The translations under genes and the position numbers were made by a program. The notes beneath the pieces are model-generated. The model worked only from the letters and a program-made list of their open reading frames with translations, was not told the origin of the DNA and made no database searches. From NCBI GenBank assembly GCA_020854925.1, contig JAHKLV010000151.1:1-7783 (forward strand): a stretch of DNA of 7,783 nt, given 5' to 3'. Shown in pieces: positions 1-6,100 of the stretch (position 1 is its first letter; each line of letters begins with the position of its first letter). The stretch is from Candidatus Methanofastidiosia archaeon. Lineage in GTDB: Archaea > Methanobacteriota_B > Thermococci > Methanofastidiosales > NM3.

Positions 1-18
1 CCGGCAGCGCACCACGCT

Positions 19-1092
19 TTACGGCCGTGTCTGAGGTGTGCCGGTGACGAGAAGGTCGTCCCCGAGCCGCTGGACGGTCACCGCCCCAAGGCGCATCGCA
101 CCTGACAGGCGCTCCACGCCGGTGCCGCCCACCGCAGGCACCGCCGATGCACCGCCGATAAGGAGGGGCGCGATGTAGGCCATGACCTTGTCCACAAGCC
201 CCGCATCCATGAAGGCGCCGTGCACCGCGCTCCCGCCCTCGAGAAGGACGGAGCGGATTTCCCGCTCGTGGAGCGCGGCGGCAAGCGCTGGAAGGTCGAC
301 GCGGTCGTCGCCGCAGGGGAGCACCTCGGCCCCCATCGCCCGAAGCGCTTCCACCTTGGCGGCGTCGGCACGTGCCGTCGTGGCCACCAGGACATTGCTG
401 TCGCCAAGGACCGCTGCGTCGAGGGGGAGCCGAAGCGAACTGTCGAGGATGATACGAAGCGGGTCGGGGCCGTCGATGGCGCGAAGGCGGGGATTGTCAG
501 CTAGCACCGTCCCGATGCCTACGACAATGGCGTCGTGCTCGCCGCGAACACGGTGTGCGTGGTCACGCGACGTGGGTGAGGTAATCCACGTGGAATCGCC
601 GCCCCGTGTCGCGGTCTTCCCGTCGAGCGACATGGCGGTCTTGAGGACAACGTAGGGCCTGCCGCGCTCCATGGCAAAAAAATACGCCTCGTTAAGGGCA
701 CGCGCCTCTTCGGCCATGAGCCCCACCTCAACGTCTATGCCCGCCGCCCGGAGCAGCTCGATGCCTGAAACAGCAGGATTGGGATCCTCAACGGCACAGA
801 CGACGCGCGTGATGCCGGCGCCAATGATGGCATCGGTGCACGGCGGCGTCCGCCCGTAGTGCGAGCATGGCTCAAGGGTGACATACAGGGTGGCCCCCTC
901 GGCACCGTCTGCAGCCCGCAAGGCCTCGCGCTCAGCGTGGGGCTGGCCGGCCTTGCGGTGGTATCCCTCCCCGATGACAGAGCCGCCACGTACGATAACG
1001 GCACCCACACGGGGATTAGGAGATGTCCTGCCCTTCTTGGCAAGGGCGAGGGCACGTCGCATGAACTGTTCATCGTGGTGCACAGGCATCAT
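19..1092 (-). CDS. ribD: RibD: bifunctional diaminohydroxyphosphoribosylaminopyrimidine deaminase / 5-amino-6-(5-phosphoribosylamino)uracil reductase
   Basis: This cytosolic enzyme of riboflavin synthesis deaminates the pyrimidine made by RibA and then reduces its ribosyl side chain with NADPH. With the start at 1092 it is 357 residues, normal for the two-domain bacterial type. The N-terminal cytidine-deaminase-like domain shows the zinc site: H52 and E54 in PHAE, C76 in EPCSHYGRTPPC and C85. The reductase domain begins near residue 148 with LKTAMSLDGKTAT, followed by WITSP, GTVLADNPRL and LLEGGSAVHGAF. The frame stays open upstream to 1155, but that extension lies inside ribA. The ATG at 1092 overlaps the ribA TGA as ATGA (a second ATG follows at 1089), which suggests translational coupling. 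The loop after DPNPAV is about two residues shorter than in the E. coli enzyme as I remember it. Function is confident. A fused RibD is unusual for an archaeon, where a separate reductase is typical. Confidence 0.95.
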   Translation of the reverse strand: MMPVHHDEQFMRRALALAKKGRTSPNPRVGAVIVRGGSVIGEGYHRKAGQPHAEREALRAADGAEGATLYVTLEPCSHYGRTPPCTDAIIGAGITRVVCAVEDPNPAVSGIELLRAAGIDVEVGLMAEEARALNEAYFFAMERGRPYVVLKTAMSLDGKTATRGGDSTWITSPTSRDHAHRVRGEHDAIVVGIGTVLADNPRLRAIDGPDPLRIILDSSLRLPLDAAVLGDSNVLVATTARADAAKVEALRAMGAEVLPCGDDRVDLPALAAALHEREIRSVLLEGGSAVHGAFMDAGLVDKVMAYIAPLLIGGASAVPAVGGTGVERLSGAMRLGAVTVQRLGDDLLVTGTPQTRP

Positions 1093-1709
1093 CCGAGAAT
1101 GTGATTCATCTTTTCCTTCTTTGTTCTGAGGTATCCGGCGTTGTGCATGTTGCACGGGATGACAAGCGGAATACGCTCGGCCACGTCAACGCCGGTCTCC
1201 ACCAGGTCCTGCACTTTGTCGGGATTGTTGGTAATGAGGCGCACCGACCGCACGCCGAATCGCCGGAGCACGGAGGCCACCACGCGGTACGACCGCATGT
1301 CGGGCGCAAACCCGAGCTGGGCGTTGGCCTCCACCGTGTCTGCCCCCCCATCCTGGAGGGCGTATGCCTGAATCTTGTGGTACAGCCCGATGCCCCGCCC
1401 CTCATGGCCCATGTAAAAAAGCATGCCGGCCTCCTGGGAACCGAGGTAAGAGAGGGCATCGGCGAGCTGGACGCCGCAGTCGCAGCGAAGCGACCCCAGT
1501 GCATCGCCGGTGATGCACTGGGAATGGATGCGCACGGGAAGTGCCCGTGCGCCCGATACGTCGCCGCGGACGAGCACAAGGTGCTCCATGCTCCCTTCCT
1601 TAAAGGCATAGATGCGGAACATGCCGTACCGTGTCGGGAATGCGGCCGAGGGCATGTCATCGTCCAATACGCTCATACGATACCGTCCTGTCCTGGTTAT
1701 TCGGAGCAT
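1089..1709 (-). CDS. ribA: RibA: GTP cyclohydrolase II
   Basis: It opens the imidazole ring of GTP, releasing formate and pyrophosphate, to give the diaminopyrimidine that RibD uses: the committed step of bacterial-type riboflavin synthesis. The 206 residues match stand-alone GTP cyclohydrolase II, with no fused DHBP synthase domain. The zinc cysteines are C65 (HSQC) and C76/C78 (LRCDCG). The GTP-binding and catalytic block follows as GHEGRGIGL, KIQAYALQD, DTVEANAQLGF, then LITNNPDK and ERIPL near the C-terminus. His replaces the Gln of E. coli QEGR; GHEGRGIGL also occurs in other bacterial RibA proteins, from memory. The ATG at 1709 overlaps the end of the macro gene by 13 nt. An alternative ATG at 1676 (residue 12, MSVLDDDM) would leave a short gap and is also plausible, because the conserved fold starts only around FPTRYG. 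Most archaea start this pathway with GTP cyclohydrolase III instead. Confidence 0.95.
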   Translation of the reverse strand: MLRITRTGRYRMSVLDDDMPSAAFPTRYGMFRIYAFKEGSMEHLVLVRGDVSGARALPVRIHSQCITGDALGSLRCDCGVQLADALSYLGSQEAGMLFYMGHEGRGIGLYHKIQAYALQDGGADTVEANAQLGFAPDMRSYRVVASVLRRFGVRSVRLITNNPDKVQDLVETGVDVAERIPLVIPCNMHNAGYLRTKKEKMNHILG

Positions 1710-2227
1710 TGATCCTTGAGCGCCTTCTTGTAGTACCGGTACGGGGCAGGATCACAGACGACAAAGAGCATCCGCTCGAACGCCATGCCGGAAAGCACGG
1801 CGGCGCGGGTCTCTTCAACGATGATTTCTGTCGAGATCTTGGGGGAAAGCCCGGGAAACGCCGACCCGAGCGCGGGGAGCGCCAGGGACCGGTATCCACG
1901 GCTATATGCTTCCTGCAGCGTCTTTTTCATGCAGGTGTGTAGAGCCTCGGGGCGGGAGACGCCCGCCTCGTCTACCAAGACGCAGTGGAACACCGCCTTG
2001 GCCTGAAGGGAACCGCACGAGGTCACGATAACGTCGCCGATGGCGCACGGTCCCTGCTGCTTTGCCTCGTCCTCGATGACGGTACCGCCGTGGTCACGGA
2101 TTTTGAGGGCGATGCCGGCGCCCATGCAAAGCGAAGGGGACGAGGCGACGGCAAGGGCATCCACGTCCTGTTCGGTGATGTCACCATAAACAGGGATAAA
2201 AGCGGTGCTGTTGCAAACATAGTCCAT
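1697..2227 (-). CDS. Divergent macro-domain protein, first gene of the riboflavin operon
   Basis: A 176-residue protein that is essentially one macro domain, a fold that binds ADP-ribose or related nucleotides and in some members removes ADP-ribose from proteins or phosphate from ADP-ribose-1''-phosphate. Visible landmarks are GDIT (15-18), VDA (22-24), a glycine loop CMGAGIA (34-40), the GPCAIGD segment (59-65), VFHCV, and a late loop LPALGSAFPGLSP in place of the usual [FL]PxxxTGxxGFP-type loop. The family NAAN signature aligns without gaps to residues 27-30, which read VASS, so both asparagines are gone; MGAGIA recalls the TARG1/ALC1-like branch, which also lacks NAAN. The start is supported by AGGTGA at 2237-2232 and a TATA box at 2264-2272. 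It overlaps ribA by 13 nt and so is cotranscribed with ribA and ribD. The fold call is good. Its substrate is unknown; a part in riboflavin or flavin-nucleotide metabolism is inferred only from position. Confidence 0.82.
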   Translation of the reverse strand: MDYVCNSTAFIPVYGDITEQDVDALAVASSPSLCMGAGIALKIRDHGGTVIEDEAKQQGPCAIGDVIVTSCGSLQAKAVFHCVLVDEAGVSRPEALHTCMKKTLQEAYSRGYRSLALPALGSAFPGLSPKISTEIIVEETRAAVLSGMAFERMLFVVCDPAPYRYYKKALKDQCSE

Positions 2228-2339
2228 TCAATCACCTAGAATCGAGAATACCATACAGTGGTCATATATATACCTTTTCCAATGATTATTCTTACAGAAA
2301 CGTATTTAAGCCCAGGGAAGGAAGGAGGGACGGTGCCAG
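2228..2339. promoter_or_regulatory. Divergent promoter region between macro-rib operon and membrane-protein gene
   Basis: This 112-bp, A/T-richer spacer separates two genes reading outward. For the minus strand, the alternating AT tract at 2264-2272 is a TATA box about 40 bp before the macro start, predicting a transcript start near 2243 and a leader of about 16 nt carrying AGGTGA. For the plus strand, TATTTAAG at 2303-2310 is the likely TATA box, predicting a start near 2332. A purine-rich AGGAGG lies at 2323-2328, 11 nt before the ATG, and GGTG at 2332-2335, 4 nt before it. A small inverted repeat, ACCA/TGGT (2250-2253 and 2259-2262), lies between the minus-strand TATA box and its predicted start. 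Positions are inferred from archaeal promoter geometry, not measured. Confidence 0.6.
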
Positions 2340-3059
2340 ATGGAAGACGAATCACGCACATTTTATCTTGCCGTCATCGTTGCCTGCCTCGTGGGAATCG
2401 CCTTTGTAACCCACGCCATCGTGACAAGCCCCAAGTACGAGGAACACTACACCGAGCTCTACTTCACCGGTGAGAAGGTCCTCTTTGACGCCGACGGGCG
2501 CGGAATGGTGGGCGGCAGGGAGGCCTACCTGCTGGACGGCGGGATGGTCATCGTCGACGGAGTGGAGGTCCTGGGGCCGCTGTACCGTGGCGACACCTTC
2601 GTCCTTGACGGCATCTCGTGGAATCTGGAGGACGCCTCGGCCTCGTGGGACGAGGCCATGGTCCGCGCGTTCCCCGTGACGGCTGCCCCCGGCACGACGC
2701 ATACCATCTCCTTTTCCATCGTGAATCACCGCCGCGGGGACGAGGCGACGTACACGTATACCGTGGGGGCGGGCGGGGACGAGTCCACCGGCACGGTGAC
2801 GCTTGCAAAGAACGAATCAACCGTCATCACGGCAGAGGTGACGGTCCCGTTCCCCCCTGCTGAAGAAGAGCCCCTCGGGCAGTACGACGAGCTCTTTTCC
2901 GGCTACGTGCGCCATGTGACCGACTACGGCGATGCCAAACTCGTGACGGTGGCATACGACGACGGCAGCACGGCAGGGCCGTACTGGCGGGTGCGGGTGG
3001 CCGTGACGCTTTCAAGCGGCAACAGCATACATTTCTGGATACGGCTAGATGATGAATGA
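2340..3059 (+). CDS. Membrane-anchored protein with predicted extracytoplasmic beta-rich domain, function unknown
   Basis: I do not recognise a specific gene. The 239-residue product has a short acidic N-terminus, one hydrophobic helix at about residues 8-28 and then a long polar region, so it is probably a signal-anchored protein with its bulk outside the membrane. No lipobox or C-terminal anchor is evident. After the helix comes YTELYF (37-42), and later HTISFSIVNHRRGDEATYTY (121-140), rich in alternating beta pattern. The pairing of TELYF with an xxxNHR...YTY segment resembles the extracellular part of archaeal DUF1616-like proteins, but this is a weak recollection. The C-terminal half looks like an immunoglobulin-like or similar beta-sandwich ending in a short charged tail (RLDDE). 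It is the only complete plus-strand gene here, transcribed divergently from the macro-rib operon and convergently to RNase J. The ATG at 2340 follows GGTG by 4 nt. Confidence 0.75.
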   Translation: MEDESRTFYLAVIVACLVGIAFVTHAIVTSPKYEEHYTELYFTGEKVLFDADGRGMVGGREAYLLDGGMVIVDGVEVLGPLYRGDTFVLDGISWNLEDASASWDEAMVRAFPVTAAPGTTHTISFSIVNHRRGDEATYTYTVGAGGDESTGTVTLAKNESTVITAEVTVPFPPAEEEPLGQYDELFSGYVRHVTDYGDAKLVTVAYDDGSTAGPYWRVRVAVTLSSGNSIHFWIRLDDE

Positions 3060-3066
3060 ATCCAAT

Positions 3067-3108
3067 GCTGAGCATCAGCCGTGATGACACTTATGAACGC
3101 TGATAGCT
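3067..3108. other. Inverted-repeat cluster between convergent genes
   Basis: Just after the stop of the plus-strand gene, GCTGA (3067-3071) pairs with TCAGC (3075-3079) across a 3-nt loop. Alternatively AGCATCAGC (3071-3079) pairs with GCTGATAGCT (3099-3108) with one bulged base. No T-run follows on the plus strand, so it is only a weak candidate for ending that transcript or protecting its 3' end. The two foldings are mutually exclusive, since they share 3075-3079. Confidence 0.35.
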
Positions 3109-3114
3109 GTCCAG

Positions 3115-3136
3115 AAAAAAGGGGCGAAGGCCGCCC
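3115..3136 (-). terminator. Hairpin plus T6 terminator of the PUA-fni-RNase J unit
   Basis: On the minus strand, two bases after the RNase J TAG, a 5-bp all-GC stem (GGGCG at 3136-3132 with CGCCC at 3126-3122, 5-nt loop) is followed after one C by six T residues (3120-3115). This resembles an intrinsic terminator. Archaeal RNA polymerase can terminate on the T-run alone, so the stem may be incidental or protect the 3' end. Confidence 0.65.
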
Positions 3137-3138
3137 GC

Positions 3139-4434
3139 CTAGATCGTGGCGGACTGCCCGTTCCTGTTGATGATGACCTGGCGCCCTATCTCATATCCTT
3201 CCTCAGAGCACAGCTCCGCCATGGAGATGAGCATGTCGGGGCAGCCGTGGCAGGGCAGGACGTACGCGGGGGAGAGCGTCCTGATGACCTTTCGATGCTC
3301 CTCCCTGCTGGCGTGGCCGGACACGTGGAGGTCCTTGGCGACGTTGACCTGCTGCATCTTGAGCTTCGTGTCGAGCCGGTAGCGGGCCGCCCTATTCATG
3401 GGATTGGGGATGATGCTCGATGAGAAGAGCACGTTGTCCCCCCGCTCGAACGAAAACGGGAACTTGCCGTCGGTGAGGCGCGAAAGCACCGCGTCACGCT
3501 CGCCCTGGGAACCGGTGGTGATGACAAGAAAGTCCTTCTTGTGCTGGTGTATGTCCTTGAGCGCGCCCGACATGGCGTCGCGCTTGCGGATCATCTGAAC
3601 CGGCTTGTCCACGATGCCCATGTCCACGGCAAGCCCGTAATACTTGCACATGGATTTGCCGATGAGCACCGGTTTCCTGTTGATGCGCTCGGCCTCCTCG
3701 ATGATGGTATGTATCCGCTCTATCTGGGACGAAAACGTTGTGGAGACGATGGCATGCGGGGAGTCCTCTATCATACGGAGATAGTCTCCCACCATGGTCT
3801 TTGCCACCCGCTCCGAGGGTGTCATGCCCTCTATCGCCACGTTGGTGGTGTCGGTGATGAGGAGCTTGACATCAAGGCGCTTGAGCTTGGAGAACGAGAG
3901 GGGCTTTTGGAGCTCCTGGTGCTCGTCAAGCTTGTAGTCGCCCGTGAACACAACGTCCCCCTCCTTCGTCTGCACGATGACAAAGGACGACTGGGGTATG
4001 GAATGCGTCACCGGCACCATGCTTATCTCGAAGGGTCCGATGGTAATCGACGTTTCAAAGAGCTCGAAGAGCGGGTTGGGTACGGCGGTCGGTTCCTCCT
4101 TGAGCATGGAGGCAAGGAGCTTGAGCGGGTAGGGGCGCCCGATGATGGGGCACTTGAATCGCTTTGCAAGCCGGGGTATGGCGCCGATGTGGTCGAGGTG
4201 CCCATGGGACACGACGATGCCCACCACCTTCTTCCTTCGCAGGGGGGTGATGTCTGGTATGGCGCCGATGCGCGAGAGTTCTTTTGTGGTAATGTTCTGA
4301 AGATTGGTGTCCTCACCAATCATGATGCGGTCGAGCCGGATGCCCATGTCCAGGATGAGAACGCTCCCATCCACTTCGATGGCGGTCATGTTCTTTCCGA
4401 CTTCTTCGTAGCCGCCGAGTGAGTATACTTTCAC
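3139..4434 (-). CDS. rnj: RNase J-type ribonuclease (metallo-beta-lactamase / beta-CASP)
   Basis: A zinc-dependent ribonuclease expected to degrade or trim RNA 5' to 3' in the cytosol. The 431 residues carry the metallo-beta-lactamase motifs in order: HGHLDH (H77, H79, D81, H82), H144 in VTHS and D166 in FTGDYK. The beta-CASP part follows, with DTTN, GSQGE, SGHAS (H374) and a late PCHG (H396). The order and near-complete conservation match archaeal RNase J, slightly short for the family. CPSF-type relatives are less likely because there is no KH extension. The start is GTG at 4434, overlapping the fni TGA as GTGA, with a perfect AGGAGG at 4447-4442 seven bases upstream inside fni, so its start is well defined and probably coupled to fni. 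fni beside RNase J is a recurrent archaeal arrangement, usually within a mevalonate-pathway cluster. A terminator follows directly. Confidence 0.93.
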   Translation of the reverse strand: MKVYSLGGYEEVGKNMTAIEVDGSVLILDMGIRLDRIMIGEDTNLQNITTKELSRIGAIPDITPLRRKKVVGIVVSHGHLDHIGAIPRLAKRFKCPIIGRPYPLKLLASMLKEEPTAVPNPLFELFETSITIGPFEISMVPVTHSIPQSSFVIVQTKEGDVVFTGDYKLDEHQELQKPLSFSKLKRLDVKLLITDTTNVAIEGMTPSERVAKTMVGDYLRMIEDSPHAIVSTTFSSQIERIHTIIEEAERINRKPVLIGKSMCKYYGLAVDMGIVDKPVQMIRKRDAMSGALKDIHQHKKDFLVITTGSQGERDAVLSRLTDGKFPFSFERGDNVLFSSSIIPNPMNRAARYRLDTKLKMQQVNVAKDLHVSGHASREEHRKVIRTLSPAYVLPCHGCPDMLISMAELCSEEGYEIGRQVIINRNGQSATI

Positions 4435-5507
4435 GTGAATTCCTCCTTACGGGCATAGTATTCTGTAGAGAATCCCCTGTCCGTGATAAATGTTCGTGTT
4501 GATCCGCTGATGATGACCGACCTGCGCGACAAAGCCTCTAGGTCGCGGGAGCCGGTGAGAAGCATGGCCATCCGAAGCTCCCGGGAAAGCTGAGCGAGGA
4601 GCGCCTCGGCACCGCCGGGGCCCTGATTCTGCACAGCCTCAAGGAACGGCAGCGCGAGGCCTGCACAACTAGCGCCGAGCGCAAGGGCCTTTGCCACATG
4701 GAGGCCGTTTCGCACGCCTCCCGAGGCGATGATGGTCTCAAAGTGCTCCGCCACCTCGATGATCGAGGGGACGGTGGGGATGCCCCAGTCCCAGAAGGTG
4801 CGGGCAGACGCGCGCGCCGAGGGCTCTGCCGCCCGGTGGTACTCCACCGCCGCAAAGGACGTGCCCCCCACGCCCGAGACGTCGACGCCGTCGAGGAACG
4901 ATACCTTCTCCGCCACCTCGGCGCTGATGCCGGCGCCGGTCTCCTTGACGATGACCGGATACGACGCATCGCCGGACAGGTCCCTGAGCCGGGCGATGCC
5001 GCCACGGAAGTCGGTGTCTCCCTCGGGTTGCACGACCTCCTGCAGGGGATTGAGATGCACGGCGAGGACGTCGGCGCCGATGGCGTCCACGAGGCCGTGG
5101 ACCGCGTCATTTCCCAGGTGGATGAGCTGTGCTATCCCGATGTTGGCAAAAAGCAGGGCATCGGGGGCGTACGCGCGCATCTCGAAGGTGGGACGCAGCG
5201 AGCCGTCCTCGAGCATCGCCCGCTGGCTGCCCACCGAGACGGCGATGCCCGCATCCTGGGCAAGCCGCGCAAGCTGGGCGTTTATCCGTTCCGCGGTGGG
5301 GGACCCGCCTGTGAGCGCCGATATCATAAAGGGGAAGGAAAGCCGCTTGCCAAAGAGCATCGCAGACGTGTCCAGCTCGTCGTAGGAGAGCTCGGGCAGC
5401 GACGTGTGGATAAAGGTGACGTCATCAAACCCCGCCGGCACGGTGCACTGCACGTCGTGTTCCAGCGAGAAGCGTATGTGGTCGTCTTTTCTCTCAGGTA
5501 TCGTCAT
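4431..5507 (-). CDS. fni: Type 2 isopentenyl-diphosphate delta-isomerase (FMN-dependent)
   Basis: It interconverts isopentenyl and dimethylallyl diphosphate, the last step before prenyl chain building for archaeal ether lipids, using reduced FMN and Mg2+. The 358 residues form a TIM-barrel flavoprotein of normal length. Visible landmarks are the diphosphate-binding RKDDH (6-10), ALTGG (64-68), GSQRAM (93-98), the HLNPLQE block (151-157) with the metal-binding Gln-Glu, QPEGDTDF, the FMN-contacting KETG (188-191), then GVGGTS, DWGIPT and the phosphate-binding ASGGVRNG. All expected active-site blocks are present; Leu65 sits where many homologues have Met. It starts 5 nt after the stop of the PUA gene and overlaps RNase J by 4 nt, so the three genes form one transcription unit. 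There is no good Shine-Dalgarno right before its ATG (GGAG lies about a dozen bases back), so it may rely on readthrough from the upstream gene. Confidence 0.96.
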   Translation of the reverse strand: MTIPERKDDHIRFSLEHDVQCTVPAGFDDVTFIHTSLPELSYDELDTSAMLFGKRLSFPFMISALTGGSPTAERINAQLARLAQDAGIAVSVGSQRAMLEDGSLRPTFEMRAYAPDALLFANIGIAQLIHLGNDAVHGLVDAIGADVLAVHLNPLQEVVQPEGDTDFRGGIARLRDLSGDASYPVIVKETGAGISAEVAEKVSFLDGVDVSGVGGTSFAAVEYHRAAEPSARASARTFWDWGIPTVPSIIEVAEHFETIIASGGVRNGLHVAKALALGASCAGLALPFLEAVQNQGPGGAEALLAQLSRELRMAMLLTGSRDLEALSRRSVIISGSTRTFITDRGFSTEYYARKEEFT

Positions 5508-5512
5508 GGTAT

Positions 5513-6007
5513 CTACAGCTCCAGGTTCCAGATGCGGTCGCCCACGTAATGCAGGTTCTTGACGACCTTGCCTTCCTCCCGGGCCAGGAGCTCCGGCCCG
5601 TCGTAGAGGGAGATGCCGATGGCCAGGGGTTTTCCGTGGGTCACGTCCCCCACGACGACGAACCCGCCCTCCCGTATGGAGGGGTCGGCGTCGGTGATGC
5701 CGGGTCGCATGATGTCTGCGCCGTTTGTCACAAATCTGATGGCGCCCATGTCGACGATGACGCGGTGGGGAAGCGTACGAACGTCGGTGTCAAGAAACAT
5801 CTTGAGCGACGGTATGACGTTGTCGTCCTTGATAAGGTAGGACGGCTGCCCATCAAGAAGGATGACACTCACATCCTTGTCCGTCTCACATATCTCAAAT
5901 CGGCCCCTGGCAGCCGGGAGGCCGCCGGCGCCGTAGGAATCTTCAAGCTGCCTGACGAGCTTTCTCACCTCTGATTTCGACATGTCATGGCGCTTCTTAA
6001 TCTCCAT
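5513..6007 (-). CDS. Archaeal PUA-domain RNA-binding protein (MCT-1-like, DUF1947 + PUA)
   Basis: A 164-residue protein with a basic N-terminal segment (MEIKKRHDMSKSEVRKL), a small alpha/beta domain of the DUF1947 type to about residue 79, and a C-terminal PUA domain from about residue 82 (HRVIVDMGAIRFVTNGADIMRPGI, then GGFVVVGD and GKPLAIG). PUA domains bind structured RNA. The eukaryotic relative MCT-1 works with DENR in translation re-initiation and ribosome recycling, so a translation role is a reasonable inference but is not shown here. It lacks any tRNA-guanine transglycosylase or pseudouridine synthase catalytic domain. It is the first gene of the PUA-fni-RNase J unit. The ATG at 6007 has GGTGA at 6018-6014, six bases upstream, and a TATA box about 45 bp upstream. 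Sharing a transcript with RNase J links it to RNA metabolism rather than to isoprenoids. Confidence 0.88.
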   Translation of the reverse strand: MEIKKRHDMSKSEVRKLVRQLEDSYGAGGLPAARGRFEICETDKDVSVILLDGQPSYLIKDDNVIPSLKMFLDTDVRTLPHRVIVDMGAIRFVTNGADIMRPGITDADPSIREGGFVVVGDVTHGKPLAIGISLYDGPELLAREEGKVVKNLHYVGDRIWNLEL

Positions 6008-6039
6008 TCGGCATCACCGGTATAGATGAAACTAGCAGT

Positions 6040-6060
6040 GCAAGAATTATAAATACTTGC
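6040..6060 (-). promoter_or_regulatory. TATA box inside a 21-bp interrupted palindrome, promoter of PUA-fni-RNase J
   Basis: TATTTATAA on the minus strand (6056-6048) is a good archaeal TATA box, predicting transcription from about 6026 and a leader of about 19 nt holding GGTGA. It sits within a near-perfect palindrome: GCAAG at 6040-6044 and CTTGC at 6056-6060 as arms, with 8 of 10 symmetric pairs complementary over the 21 bp. A second CTTGC follows directly at 6061-6065. The arrangement would suit a dimeric repressor that blocks TBP/TFB, but chance symmetry of an AT-rich core is possible. Confidence 0.6.
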
Positions 6061-6072
6061 CTTGCAGCGCTG

Positions 6073-6100
6073 AAAAAGGGATGAGCGGACAAACCGCTCA
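6073..6100 (-). terminator. Hairpin plus T5 terminator of metK, stem includes the stop codon
   Basis: On the minus strand, TGAGCGG (6100-6094) pairs perfectly with CCGCTCA (6088-6082) around a 5-nt loop, followed by TCCC and five T residues (6077-6073). The metK stop TGA is the first three bases of the stem. It separates metK from the promoter of the next unit at 6040-6060. Confidence 0.65.

Noticed and set aside
1..18. Possible start of a next rib gene after ribD (GTG on the minus strand)
   Set aside because: Only 18 bases remain before the edge; no ATG and too little sequence to support a gene.
1093..1155. 21-residue N-terminal extension of RibD
   Set aside because: It lies within the ribA coding sequence; the ATG at 1092 gives the ATGA overlap and a normal family N-terminus.
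1101..1712. Plus-strand open frame opposite ribA (203 codons)
   Set aside because: Antisense to ribA, covering nearly the same span, with no motif of its own.
2228..2339. FMN riboswitch upstream of the riboflavin operon
   Set aside because: The predicted leader is only about 16 nt and the spacer shows no RFN-element conserved blocks.
3541..4422. Long open frame on the plus strand (293 codons) opposite RNase J
   Set aside because: It is antisense to a gene with a complete set of catalytic motifs; the translation is His/Gly/Arg-rich with no recognisable domain, as expected of a mirrored frame in GC-rich DNA.
4698..5549. Plus-strand open frame opposite fni (283 codons)
   Set aside because: Shadow of a clearly identified fni; no domain, no ribosome-binding site and biased Arg/Gly/Asp composition.
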